Assembly (NCBI GenBank): GCA_024695025.1
Contig: JAILIY010000010.1
Coordinates: 1 to 37,895, forward strand
Origin: Acholeplasmatales bacterium
Lineage (GTDB): Bacteria > Bacillota_I > Bacilli_A > Acholeplasmatales > Anaeroplasmataceae
Direction: 5' to 3'
Length of the DNA: 37,895 nt
The notes beneath the pieces are model-generated. The model was given only the letters and a program-made list of their open reading frames with translations, did no database searches and had not been told where the DNA came from. Below are positions 1 through 7,638 of this stretch, one piece after another. The position numbers and the translations under genes are program-made. The stretch's first letter is position 1. Every line of letters starts with the position of its first letter.

Positions 1-2
1 AA

Positions 3-155
3 AATGTATATGAATGCACTAAAAATAATTATATAATTACACTATATGATAATTATAAGAATCCAACTAATAAATCAATAAAAATAACATTAGATGATGA
101 TTATTATGTTGTAAAAGTTGAAATTTATAATCCTTCGACAAAGACATTTGAATAA
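3..155 (+). CDS. C-terminal end of an unknown protein (5' partial)
   Basis: An open frame enters from the left edge and ends at TAA 153-155, giving 50 residues. It is rich in Asn, Lys, Tyr and Asp and closes with alternating hydrophobic and polar residues (KITLDDDYYVVKVEIY) that look like beta strands. It is followed 10 bases later by a good intrinsic terminator, which supports it as the real end of a gene. No family can be named. The strand pattern would fit a surface or beta-sandwich domain, but that is only a guess. Confidence 0.6.
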   Translation, partial: NVYECTKNNYIITLYDNYKNPTNKSIKITLDDDYYVVKVEIYNPSTKTFE

Positions 156-164
156 TGATTAAAG

Positions 165-190
165 AAGATGAATTTAATTCATCTTTTTTT
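165..190 (+). terminator. Intrinsic terminator after the first partial gene
   Basis: Perfect inverted repeat AAGATGAATT (165-174) and AATTCATCTT (176-185), followed by a T run to 190. It separates the partial left-edge gene from the polyamine operon. Confidence 0.8.
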
Positions 191-202
191 AATTAAATGA
201 TG

Positions 203-231
203 TTGAAAATAACCTTAATTCATAGTAAAAT
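203..231 (+). promoter_or_regulatory. Sigma-A-like promoter of the XRE-cupin/polyamine operon
   Basis: TTGAAA (203-208) and TAAAAT (226-231) are separated by exactly 17 bp. Transcription would start near 238, about 60 bases before the regulator's start codon and just upstream of the repeats at 245-285. Confidence 0.65.
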
Positions 232-244
232 ATATGTAGTTTAA

Positions 245-285
245 AAGTTTAGGAATTTCAAACTTAAAGATTAGAGATTTCAAAC
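245..285 (+). promoter_or_regulatory. Candidate operator repeats upstream of the XRE-cupin gene
   Basis: AAGTTT (245-250) and AAACTT (260-265) form an inverted repeat. ATTTCAAAC occurs twice in direct orientation (255-263 and 277-285), 22 bp apart, about two helical turns. Both lie between the predicted transcription start and the first gene, where an autoregulating XRE repressor would bind. The binding protein is inferred from position only. Confidence 0.4.
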
Positions 286-296
286 AAGAGGTATAT

Positions 297-830
297 ATGA
301 ACTTAGGTAATAAAATAAAAGAAAGAAGAAAATTATTACAGCTAACCCAACAGGAATTAGCTAATAGATGTGAATTAACTAAAGGCTATATATCACAGCT
401 TGAAAGTGATTCTGTATCACCATCTTTAGAGACACTTGAGATAATACTTGAAGTTTTAGGTACTAATCTCAGTGATTTTTTCAAAGAAAATGATAATAAG
501 ATGATAGTCTTTAATAAGGAAGAACAATATGAAAAGGAATTTGATTCATATAGACAAACTTGGCTTATCCCAACAGCCCAAGAACATATGATGGAGCCAA
601 TTTATGTAATATTACATAAAAATGGTGAAACATTCCATGATTATCCTCATACAGGAGAGGAATTTGGATATGTTATTGAAGGTGAAATTTTAGTTTGTTA
701 TGAAGATGAGACTTTCGTTTGTAAAAAGGGTGAGTCTTTTTATTTTGTATCAAACAAGAATCATTACATTAAAAACCTTAGTGACGAAGAATCTAAGGTT
801 ATTTGGGTATCATGCCCACCTAATTTTTAA
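297..830 (+). CDS. XRE-family transcriptional regulator with C-terminal cupin sensor domain
   Basis: The 177-residue protein has an N-terminal XRE helix-turn-helix (about residues 5-62, with LTQQELANRCELTKGYISQLE) and a C-terminal cupin_2 barrel (about 100-172). The cupin contains H118, E122, the FGYVIEGE turn and the KKGESFYF...H156 half that normally hold a metal or small ligand. This architecture is that of PuuR/SutR-like regulators that sense small metabolites. An SD (AAGAGG) precedes ATG 297. It heads an operon of two polyamine-biosynthesis genes, 20 bases before the next start, so sensing of a polyamine or precursor and autoregulation through the repeats at 245-285 is a reasonable inference. 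The ligand is not visible from sequence. Confidence 0.85.
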   Translation: MNLGNKIKERRKLLQLTQQELANRCELTKGYISQLESDSVSPSLETLEIILEVLGTNLSDFFKENDNKMIVFNKEEQYEKEFDSYRQTWLIPTAQEHMMEPIYVILHKNGETFHDYPHTGEEFGYVIEGEILVCYEDETFVCKKGESFYFVSNKNHYIKNLSDEESKVIWVSCPPNF

Positions 831-850
831 TTTATTTGGAGGATATATTT

Positions 851-2110
851 ATGAGTAGAGTAATAATTATTGGTTGTGGCGGAGTTGCGAGTGTGGCAAT
901 TCACAAGTGTTGTCAATTAGATGATGTTTTTACAGATTTATGTATCGCATCACGTACTGTTTTTAAATGTGACAAGATTAAAGATGATTTAAAAGGTAAA
1001 ACTAAAACAAATATAACAACTTGTCAAATAGATGCGAGTGATTTTGATGCTTTATGCAAATTATTCAAAGAATATAAGCCTGAAATTGTTATGAATTTAG
1101 GTATGCCTTATTATAATTTAATAATTATGGATGCTTGTTTAGAATGTAATTGTCATTATCTAGATACAGCTGCATATGAACCTATGGATGTAGATGAACC
1201 AGTATGGAGAAAAAGATATGAAAAGAGAGTAAAGGAAGTAGGCTTTACAGCTTATTTTGATTATTCTTATCAATATGAATATAGAGAAAAATTTGAAAAG
1301 AAGGGTTTAATTGCCTTACTTGGTTGTGGCTTTGACCCAGGTGTTACTCAAGCTTATGTTGCATATGCTAAAAAACATGAATTCGATAGAATTGATACTC
1401 TTGATATTTTAGATTGTAATGGTGGTGACCATGGCTATGCATTTGCCACAAATTTCAATCCTGAAATCAATTTAAGAGAAGTATCAAGCGATGGTGCTTA
1501 TTATGAGGATGGTAAGTGGCATTCAGTACCTGCCTTATCTATTCATCAAAAATATAATTTTGATGGCGTAGGTGAAAAGGATATGTATTTACTTCACCAC
1601 GAAGAAATTGAATCTATCGCGTTAAATTTACCTGAAATTAAAAGAATTAGATTTTATATGACTTTTGGTGAAAGCTATATAAGACACATGAAATGTTTAG
1701 AAAATGTTGGCTTATTAAGAACAGACCCAATCGATTTTGAAGGCCATAAAATTATACCTATTCAATTTTTAAAGGCTTTACTTCCAGACCCTGCATCATT
1801 AGGTGAAAGAACTGTTGGTAAAACTAATATAGGTTGTATATTTACAGGTGTAAAAGATGGCAAAGAAAAGAAATATTATATCTATAATATGTGTGACCAC
1901 CAAGAATCATATTTAGAAGTTAATTCACAAGCTGTAAGCTACACAACAGGTGTACCAGCTATGTGTGGTGCTTTAATGATTTTAAAAGGTTATTGGAACA
2001 CACCTGGTGCTCGTACTGTTGAAGAATATAATCCAGATCCATTCATTGAAGCGTTAGATAAATATGGTCTTCCAAAGACTGAAACTTATGACCCTGTTAT
2101 GGTAGATTAA
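851..2110 (+). CDS. Carboxynorspermidine/carboxyspermidine dehydrogenase (saccharopine dehydrogenase family)
   Basis: The 419-residue protein has an N-terminal Rossmann fold with the dinucleotide motif VIIIGCGGVAS (about residues 4-14) and belongs to the saccharopine dehydrogenase-like (LYS9) family. In bacteria these enzymes condense aspartate semialdehyde with a diamine (putrescine or diaminopropane) using NADPH. The partner decarboxylase starts two bases downstream, which makes the carboxy(nor)spermidine route far more likely than lysine metabolism. The start at ATG 851 is chosen because GGAGG lies at 838-842; an upstream in-frame TTG at 836 would put the SD inside the gene. Which diamine is used cannot be told from sequence. 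Confidence 0.88.
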   Translation: MSRVIIIGCGGVASVAIHKCCQLDDVFTDLCIASRTVFKCDKIKDDLKGKTKTNITTCQIDASDFDALCKLFKEYKPEIVMNLGMPYYNLIIMDACLECNCHYLDTAAYEPMDVDEPVWRKRYEKRVKEVGFTAYFDYSYQYEYREKFEKKGLIALLGCGFDPGVTQAYVAYAKKHEFDRIDTLDILDCNGGDHGYAFATNFNPEINLREVSSDGAYYEDGKWHSVPALSIHQKYNFDGVGEKDMYLLHHEEIESIALNLPEIKRIRFYMTFGESYIRHMKCLENVGLLRTDPIDFEGHKIIPIQFLKALLPDPASLGERTVGKTNIGCIFTGVKDGKEKKYYIYNMCDHQESYLEVNSQAVSYTTGVPAMCGALMILKGYWNTPGARTVEEYNPDPFIEALDKYGLPKTETYDPVMVD

Positions 2111-2111
2111 T

Positions 2112-3320
2112 ATGATTAATATCGATTTAAGAGATCCTTTTAAAAGATTTAAAGACATTGATCCATACAAATTGTTTGAAGGTTTAAAGACACCTTGTTA
2201 CATCATAGATGTAAAATCTTTAAAGGACAATGGTAAAATTTTAAAAGATATACAAAATAAGACTGGAGCTAAAATATTACTTGCCCAAAAAGCTTTTTCT
2301 AATTTTAATTTATATAATGTATTAGAACCATACCTTGCAGGTACTGAGGCTTCAGGTTTATTTGAAGCACGACTTGGAAAAGAAGAAATGCCAAATAAAG
2401 AAGTCCATGTATTTTGTGGTGCTTATAGAGATGATGAATTTGATGAATTATTAAAATATGCAGATCACATTGTTTTTAATTCATTAAATCAATTAAAAAA
2501 ATTTGGTCTCAAAGCTAAAGCTTCAGGCAAAAGTGTAGGCATTAGAATCAATCCTGAAAAATCTACACAAAAGGGACCTGCAATATATGACCCTTGTAGT
2601 AAAGAATCAAGATTAGGTATTCCTATTTCTAAATTAGATGAAGAATTAAATGATGATTTATTAAATTTGATAGATGGAATTCATTTCCATACTCTATGTC
2701 AACAAAATTCTGATGACTTGAAAATAACACTTGATGAAGTTGACAAAAAATTTAGTAAATATTTTAAAAACATCAAATGGATTAATTTTGGTGGAGGACA
2801 TCATATAGTAAGAAGTGATTATGATATACCTTTATTAATTGATTGTATTAATTATGCAAAAAGTAAATGGAATGTCGATGTCTATTTAGAACCAGGTGAA
2901 GGCGTTGTTTTAAATGCTGGCTTTTTGTTGACACACGTTCTTGATACATATATAAATAATGATTATTGTTTTGCAATATTAGATACAAGTGCCGCTTGTC
3001 ACATGCCCGATGTAATAGAGATGCCTTATTTACCACCACTTTATAAAGCTGATTTAGAAGGTAATAAAATAGAAGTGAGATTAGGTGGACCTACATGTTT
3101 GTCTGGAGACAACATTGGAAAATATAAATTTATGGATTATCCAAAAGAAAATGATTTGTTGATATTTGGTGATATGGCATTATATACATCATGTAAAAAT
3201 AATACATTTAATGGAATGCCACTGCCTGATATTTATGTTTTAAATGAAGACAATTCATTTGAAAAATTAACAAATTTTGGATACAATGATTTCAAATATA
3301 GATTAGGTAAAATAAAATGA
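2112..3320 (+). CDS. nspC: Carboxynorspermidine decarboxylase, PLP-dependent
   Basis: The 402-residue protein belongs to the alanine-racemase-fold (group IV) decarboxylases. The PLP lysine is in LLAQKAFSNF (K60), followed by the barrel motif HFHTLCQ (191-197), the phosphate-binding GGGHH (227-231) and EPGEG (260-264). It removes CO2 from carboxynorspermidine or carboxyspermidine to finish (nor)spermidine synthesis in the cytoplasm. It begins two bases after the dehydrogenase stop with no strong SD of its own, so it is probably translated by coupling, and its TGA overlaps the next ATG. Length and motifs are normal for the family. Confidence 0.9.
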   Translation: MINIDLRDPFKRFKDIDPYKLFEGLKTPCYIIDVKSLKDNGKILKDIQNKTGAKILLAQKAFSNFNLYNVLEPYLAGTEASGLFEARLGKEEMPNKEVHVFCGAYRDDEFDELLKYADHIVFNSLNQLKKFGLKAKASGKSVGIRINPEKSTQKGPAIYDPCSKESRLGIPISKLDEELNDDLLNLIDGIHFHTLCQQNSDDLKITLDEVDKKFSKYFKNIKWINFGGGHHIVRSDYDIPLLIDCINYAKSKWNVDVYLEPGEGVVLNAGFLLTHVLDTYINNDYCFAILDTSAACHMPDVIEMPYLPPLYKADLEGNKIEVRLGGPTCLSGDNIGKYKFMDYPKENDLLIFGDMALYTSCKNNTFNGMPLPDIYVLNEDNSFEKLTNFGYNDFKYRLGKIK

Positions 3321-4186
3321 TAATTGATATGAGAAATAAGGATATGTCTTTAAGTGAAGCTATTTTTATGGCAAAAGAAGGAGACATTATCCAACTAGAT
3401 GACAAAGAATATTTTGAACAAATCGAATTAAACAAGAAAAATATTACCTTAAAAGGTAATAAAAATACTGTTATAGCTTTTGATGCATATGCTAGTTGTA
3501 TAAATCCTAATACTTCTAAAAAATATGGTACATCTGGTTCTGCAACATTTAGAGTGAAGGCTGGTGCAATTAATTTTAAAGCATACAATATCACCTTTAA
3601 AAATAGTCATATCAAAATGACTAATGATGGTGAACAAGCAGTAGCTTTTAAAAGTGAGGCATCTAATACATTATTAGTTAATTGTAAATTTATTTCATTT
3701 CAGGATACATTATATATGGATGATGGAACTAATAATTTAATTATTAATTCTTATATTGAAGGTGATGTAGATTTCATATTTGGAAGCAGTGATACAGTAT
3801 TTAAAAATTGTATTATAAATTCATTTACCCAACATCAAAGTGCTTATTTTTTAGCACCAGACACATATTGTCAAAATTCTCATGGGTTGGTATTTAAAGA
3901 TTGTGAATTTAGATCAAATGTAGTTAAGACTATACTTGCAAGACGTTGGTTTCCTAAAGGTGCTATTTCACCTGTTTTACCAAGAATATCAATTATTGAT
4001 TCTAAATTTTTAGGTGATATAGAATTAGATGTAATAATTATGCATGAAGGTAATCCAAAAATTGATGTCACAAATTTCAAAAATATTACACTTAATGGTA
4101 ATGATGTACCTGATAAGGGAATAGATGAAACAAATTATGTTGATTATATTTTAAATAAATATAAAACACTAATTGAATTAGTATAA
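3317..4186 (+). CDS. Pectinesterase (CE8), apparently cytoplasmic
   Basis: The 289-residue right-handed beta-helix protein carries the CE8 signatures: GEQAVAF (Q107), FQDTL (Q129, catalytic D130), GDVDFIFG (nucleophile D152) and LARRW (R209, W211, the usual LGRPW). All catalytic residues are present. It would hydrolyse galacturonate methyl esters, releasing methanol. It lacks a signal peptide (the N-terminus MIIDMRNKDMSLSEA is polar), unlike secreted pectinesterases, so it probably acts on imported methylated oligogalacturonides. Its ATG overlaps the nspC stop (ATGA), placing it in the polyamine operon, about 10 kb from the uronate-catabolic operon at 14196-20080. No other pectin gene adjoins it. 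Confidence 0.88.
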   Translation: MIIDMRNKDMSLSEAIFMAKEGDIIQLDDKEYFEQIELNKKNITLKGNKNTVIAFDAYASCINPNTSKKYGTSGSATFRVKAGAINFKAYNITFKNSHIKMTNDGEQAVAFKSEASNTLLVNCKFISFQDTLYMDDGTNNLIINSYIEGDVDFIFGSSDTVFKNCIINSFTQHQSAYFLAPDTYCQNSHGLVFKDCEFRSNVVKTILARRWFPKGAISPVLPRISIIDSKFLGDIELDVIIMHEGNPKIDVTNFKNITLNGNDVPDKGIDETNYVDYILNKYKTLIELV

Positions 4187-4201
4187 ATTACATAGTATAA
4201 T
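4173..4201 (+). promoter_or_regulatory. Promoter of the SAM-riboswitch/priA-metK operon
   Basis: TTGAAT (4173-4178), a 17 bp spacer and TATAAT (4196-4201). The -35 box lies in the last codons of the pectinesterase gene. The predicted start near 4208 coincides with the 5' edge of the riboswitch. Confidence 0.75.
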
Positions 4202-4206
4202 TTATT

Positions 4207-4290
4207 TGTCATAGAGATGGTAGGAGGGGCAAGCCCTATGATTACCAAGCAACCTGCAATATGCAAGGTGCTAAAGCTTGAATGATGGCA
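4207..4290 (+). promoter_or_regulatory. SAM riboswitch aptamer (SAM-I clan, probably the SAM-I/IV variant)
   Basis: Conserved core elements are visible in order. P1 is TGTCAT (4207-4212) with ATGGCA (4285-4290). P2a is GGTA (4219-4222) with TACC (4243-4246). P2b is AGGG with CCCT (4225-4228/4234-4237), closing loop GCAAG. The SAM-I-like segments CCCTATGA and AAGCAACC come next. P3 is CCTGCA/TGCAAGG, followed by GGTGCTAAA. Loop P2 CAAG (4230-4233) pairs with CTTG (4277-4280), the expected pseudoknot. A classical P4 hairpin is essentially absent, pointing to the SAM-I/IV variant and not canonical S-box. The 3' strand of P1 can instead pair with the terminator stem (see 4305). The operon it leads ends with metK, which fits SAM feedback. 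Confidence 0.82.
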
Positions 4291-4304
4291 CATATAAGAT
4301 TATT

Positions 4305-4333
4305 ATGCCGTCAAAGGACGGCATTTATTTTTT
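4305..4333 (+). terminator. Riboswitch-controlled terminator
   Basis: Perfect stem ATGCCGTC (4305-4312) and GACGGCAT (4317-4324), loop AAAG, then TTATTTTTT. GATGGCA (4284-4290, the 3' side of P1) can pair with TGCCGTC (4306-4312) with one U-G wobble, forming the antiterminator. SAM binding would hold P1 and let the terminator form. Confidence 0.85.
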
Positions 4334-4351
4334 ATAGATGGGAGTGATAAT

Positions 4352-6673
4352 ATGTTTGCCGATATAGTTGTTGATATTAAAAACAAACAAGTTAATAGAA
4401 CATATTCATATTTAATTCCATCTCATTTAGAAAATATTATTAAAATAGGGCACAGAGTACTCGTGCCATTTGGCAATTTAAAAAGATGTGGCTATGTAGT
4501 TGATATTAAAGAATTTTCTTGCGTATCAAAAGTGAAAGAAATAATTGATATCATCGATGTCAAAAACATATTGAATGAAGAATTTGTAGATATAGCTAAA
4601 TATATAGCTTTAGAGAATTTTACATTTTATTCTAAAGCCTTTGACTGTATGATACCTTCAATATTAAAAATTAAATATCAAAAGGTAGCTAAAATAATTA
4701 ATAAAGAATTACTTGATGACAATTTAAAAGATATATTCAAAAATAAAAAAGAAATAAGCATTGAAAAATTAGATATTGAAAAACAAAAAATATTATATAA
4801 AGCATATAGTAATAATTTGATTTTAATTGAAAATAAAGCCAAAAGAAGAAAAGATGATGACATTATTAAGATGGTTCATTTAAATGATTATGATAAAGTA
4901 TACAGAAGTAATTCTAAAAAATTATTATTGTCATATTTAAGTGAAATAGATACTGATATCGAACTTGATTTATTAATCGAATCTGGTTATAAAAAAAATA
5001 TTATCAATGAACTTGTATCAGATGGCATTTTATCTATTTATGATAAAGTGATTAATCATTATGAATATAAAGATTATGAAATAGAAGATAATTTTGAATT
5101 AAATAATGAACAACAAGAAGTCTTTAATCAAATCAAATATGATAAATATAATACATATTTACTTCATGGTATAACTGGTAGTGGTAAGACAATGGTTTAT
5201 ATTAAATGTATAAGTGAAGTCTTAAAAAATAATAAAAATGCCATAATGTTAGTACCAGAAATATCACTTACACCACAAATTACATCTATCTTACATTCTG
5301 TTTTTAAAAATAATATAGCAATATTACATTCAAAATTATCTCCAAAAGAAAAATATAATGAATGGAAAAGAATTATTGATAAAAAAACGAGAATAGTCGT
5401 CGGTGCAAGAAGTGCTATATTTGCCCCACTTAAGGATTTAGGTTTAATTATAATTGATGAGGCACATGAAGAATCTTATAAACAATTAAATAATCCTAAA
5501 TATAACGCAAAAGAAATTGCAGAACTTAGAGCTAAAAAATATAATATACCAATTATATTAGGTACTGCAACTCCGGATATTAGTGATTATTATAAGGCTA
5601 CATCAGGAGAATATGAATTATTAGAAATAAAAAATAGAGCTAATAATAAACCACTTCCTAAGGTTGAAGTAGTAGATTTAAAAGAAGAATTAAAATGTGG
5701 CAACAAAAGTGTTTTATCTAAAAAATTACAAAATGAATTAACATATTGTTTAGATAACAACAATCAAGCTATTTTATTCTTAAATAGAAGAGGACATTCA
5801 ACATTTGTCCAGTGTAGAAGCTGTGGTGAGGTAATAAAATGTCCTCACTGTGATATATCTTTGACTTATCATATGAAAGGCAATTATTTAAAATGTCATC
5901 AATGTGGTTATCAAATCGTTAATGTGAGCACATGTCCTAAATGTCAAAGTGACAAGATTAGATATGTCGGTACTGGTACTGAAAAAATATATGATGAAGT
6001 ATCAAAAATGTTTCCTTTGGCCAAAATATTAAGATGTGATACAGACAGTATTAATTCTTTAAAGGATTATGAAGAAATCTATAACAAATTCAAAAATCAT
6101 GAGGCTGATATATTAATTGGTACCCAGATGATTACTAAGGGTTTAGATTTTAAGGATTGTACACTTGTCGGTGTATTAAATGCCGATTTAAGTATTAATT
6201 TTCCTAAATATGATTCAAATCAAATATCATTTAATCTTATAGAACAAGTATCGGGTCGAAGTGGAAGAAGCGATAAGGAAGGTAAAGTAATAATTCAAAC
6301 TTATATGCCTAATCATTTTGTTATAAGATGCAGTAAAAATCATGATTATGATTCATATTTTAATGAAGAAATCCAAAACAGGAGACTTGCTGATTTACCA
6401 CCGTTTTCTGTCTTAATAGAAATAATGGTATCGAGTTTAAATAAAGATATAGCATATGATAATGCCCAAAAGATTATTAGATATTTATCAACTAATAATG
6501 AAAAATCAATAATCTTAGGTCCTACAGAAGATTATATATTTAAAAAGTGTGATAAATATAGATATGTAATTCAAATATATGCAAAAGATGATTTGATATT
6601 AGATAAGATTAAATATATTTATCCTGAATATCAAACTAATAAAGATTGTGAAATAGAAATTACAAGGATGTGA
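4352..6673 (+). CDS. priA: Primosomal protein N', replication-restart helicase PriA
   Basis: The 773-residue superfamily 2 helicase restarts stalled replication forks by remodelling the fork and loading the primosome. The N-terminal DNA-binding domain (about 1-100) is followed by Walker A GITGSGKT (273-280), the DEAH box (369-372) and EESYKQ just after it. The zinc-binding insertion has eight cysteines (C488, C491, C497, C500, C515, C518, C528, C531). Helicase motifs GTQMITKGLDF and QVSGRSGR follow. The start ATG 4352 has GGGAGTG 10-12 bases upstream. In Bacillus priA neighbours def and fmt; here fmt follows directly. Its position behind a SAM riboswitch is unusual. Confidence 0.96.
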   Translation: MFADIVVDIKNKQVNRTYSYLIPSHLENIIKIGHRVLVPFGNLKRCGYVVDIKEFSCVSKVKEIIDIIDVKNILNEEFVDIAKYIALENFTFYSKAFDCMIPSILKIKYQKVAKIINKELLDDNLKDIFKNKKEISIEKLDIEKQKILYKAYSNNLILIENKAKRRKDDDIIKMVHLNDYDKVYRSNSKKLLLSYLSEIDTDIELDLLIESGYKKNIINELVSDGILSIYDKVINHYEYKDYEIEDNFELNNEQQEVFNQIKYDKYNTYLLHGITGSGKTMVYIKCISEVLKNNKNAIMLVPEISLTPQITSILHSVFKNNIAILHSKLSPKEKYNEWKRIIDKKTRIVVGARSAIFAPLKDLGLIIIDEAHEESYKQLNNPKYNAKEIAELRAKKYNIPIILGTATPDISDYYKATSGEYELLEIKNRANNKPLPKVEVVDLKEELKCGNKSVLSKKLQNELTYCLDNNNQAILFLNRRGHSTFVQCRSCGEVIKCPHCDISLTYHMKGNYLKCHQCGYQIVNVSTCPKCQSDKIRYVGTGTEKIYDEVSKMFPLAKILRCDTDSINSLKDYEEIYNKFKNHEADILIGTQMITKGLDFKDCTLVGVLNADLSINFPKYDSNQISFNLIEQVSGRSGRSDKEGKVIIQTYMPNHFVIRCSKNHDYDSYFNEEIQNRRLADLPPFSVLIEIMVSSLNKDIAYDNAQKIIRYLSTNNEKSIILGPTEDYIFKKCDKYRYVIQIYAKDDLILDKIKYIYPEYQTNKDCEIEITRM

Positions 6674-7596
6674 TGAAAATGAAAATAGTATTTATGGGTA
6701 CACCTAATTTTGCTTGTCCTATTTTAAAAGCTTTAAGTGAAAAATATGATGTAAAATTAGTTATTAGTCAGCCAAATAGAGAAAAGAAAAAAGGCGTATT
6801 ATTAGATACACCTGTTGCCGGTCTTGCCAAAGAATTAAATTTAAATTTAATTCAGCCTGAATCGATTAAAGATTCTTATGGAAAAATTAAAAATATTGGT
6901 GCTGATGTACTTGTGACAGCAGCCTATGGACAATATGTGCCAACTAAAATATTAAACTTATTTAAATTTAAATTAAATGTTCATGGCTCACTTTTGCCAA
7001 AGCACAGAGGTGGCGCACCTATACAAAGATGCTTAATTGAAGGTGATTTAAAAACTGGCGTCACTATAATGGAGATGTCAAAGGGCCTGGATACTGGTGT
7101 AATGTATTGTAAAAAAGAATATGAAATATTAGATGAAGACAATAATTCAACATTATTTGATAAATTATCTATTATAGGAAAAGATTTATTGATGGATAAT
7201 ATCGATGATATTGTATCTGGTAAAATTAAAGGCGAAAAACAAGATGAAAGTCTTGCAACATATTCTAAAAATATAGATCCTAGCGAAGAAAAAATTGATT
7301 TAAATAATAAGACTAAGGATATCATTAACAAAATAAAGGGCCTATCAATGGAACCTGGTGCCTATTTGGAAGTTAGTGGTATAAAGGTTAAAATCTTTAA
7401 GGCATCAAGCGTAGATAATTTTGATGTTAATGCAAAAGCAGGTACTGTTTTAAATGTTAAAAAATGTATTGTCTTAAAAACTTTAGATGGTGCTATATCA
7501 CTTGATTTATTACTTGTCCCAGGTAAAAAGATAATGAGTGGTAAAGACTTTTCAAACGGCAATAAGATTTTCATTTTAAATAATTCAATTATTTAA
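6673..7596 (+). CDS. fmt: Methionyl-tRNA formyltransferase
   Basis: The 307-residue enzyme formylates initiator Met-tRNA using 10-formyl-tetrahydrofolate. The N-terminal Rossmann domain begins MKIVFMGTPNFA. The catalytic set is visible as N and H in LNVHGSLLPKHRGGAPI and the aspartate in MEMSKGLDTGVM. The shorter C-terminal domain binds tRNA. The start is placed at ATG 6673, which shares one base with the priA TGA and has AAGGA just upstream. ATG 6679 gives the usual MKIVFMGTP N-terminus and is equally possible; the GTG at 6670 is not needed. def, which normally lies between priA and fmt, is absent. Confidence 0.95.
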   Translation: MKMKIVFMGTPNFACPILKALSEKYDVKLVISQPNREKKKGVLLDTPVAGLAKELNLNLIQPESIKDSYGKIKNIGADVLVTAAYGQYVPTKILNLFKFKLNVHGSLLPKHRGGAPIQRCLIEGDLKTGVTIMEMSKGLDTGVMYCKKEYEILDEDNNSTLFDKLSIIGKDLLMDNIDDIVSGKIKGEKQDESLATYSKNIDPSEEKIDLNNKTKDIINKIKGLSMEPGAYLEVSGIKVKIFKASSVDNFDVNAKAGTVLNVKKCIVLKTLDGAISLDLLLVPGKKIMSGKDFSNGNKIFILNNSII

Positions 7597-7638
7597 TTGA
7601 TTATGTTAAAATAAAAAGTGGAAGCGAGGTGGATTACT

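Noticed and set aside
836-850. TTG start extending the carboxy(nor)spermidine dehydrogenase by five residues
   Set aside because: The GGAGG Shine-Dalgarno would lie inside the gene. ATG 851 has correct spacing and begins at the Rossmann strand.
6981-7331. 116-residue open frame on the minus strand
   Set aside because: It lies wholly inside fmt, whose catalytic motifs are intact on the + strand, and it has no RBS or recognisable domain.
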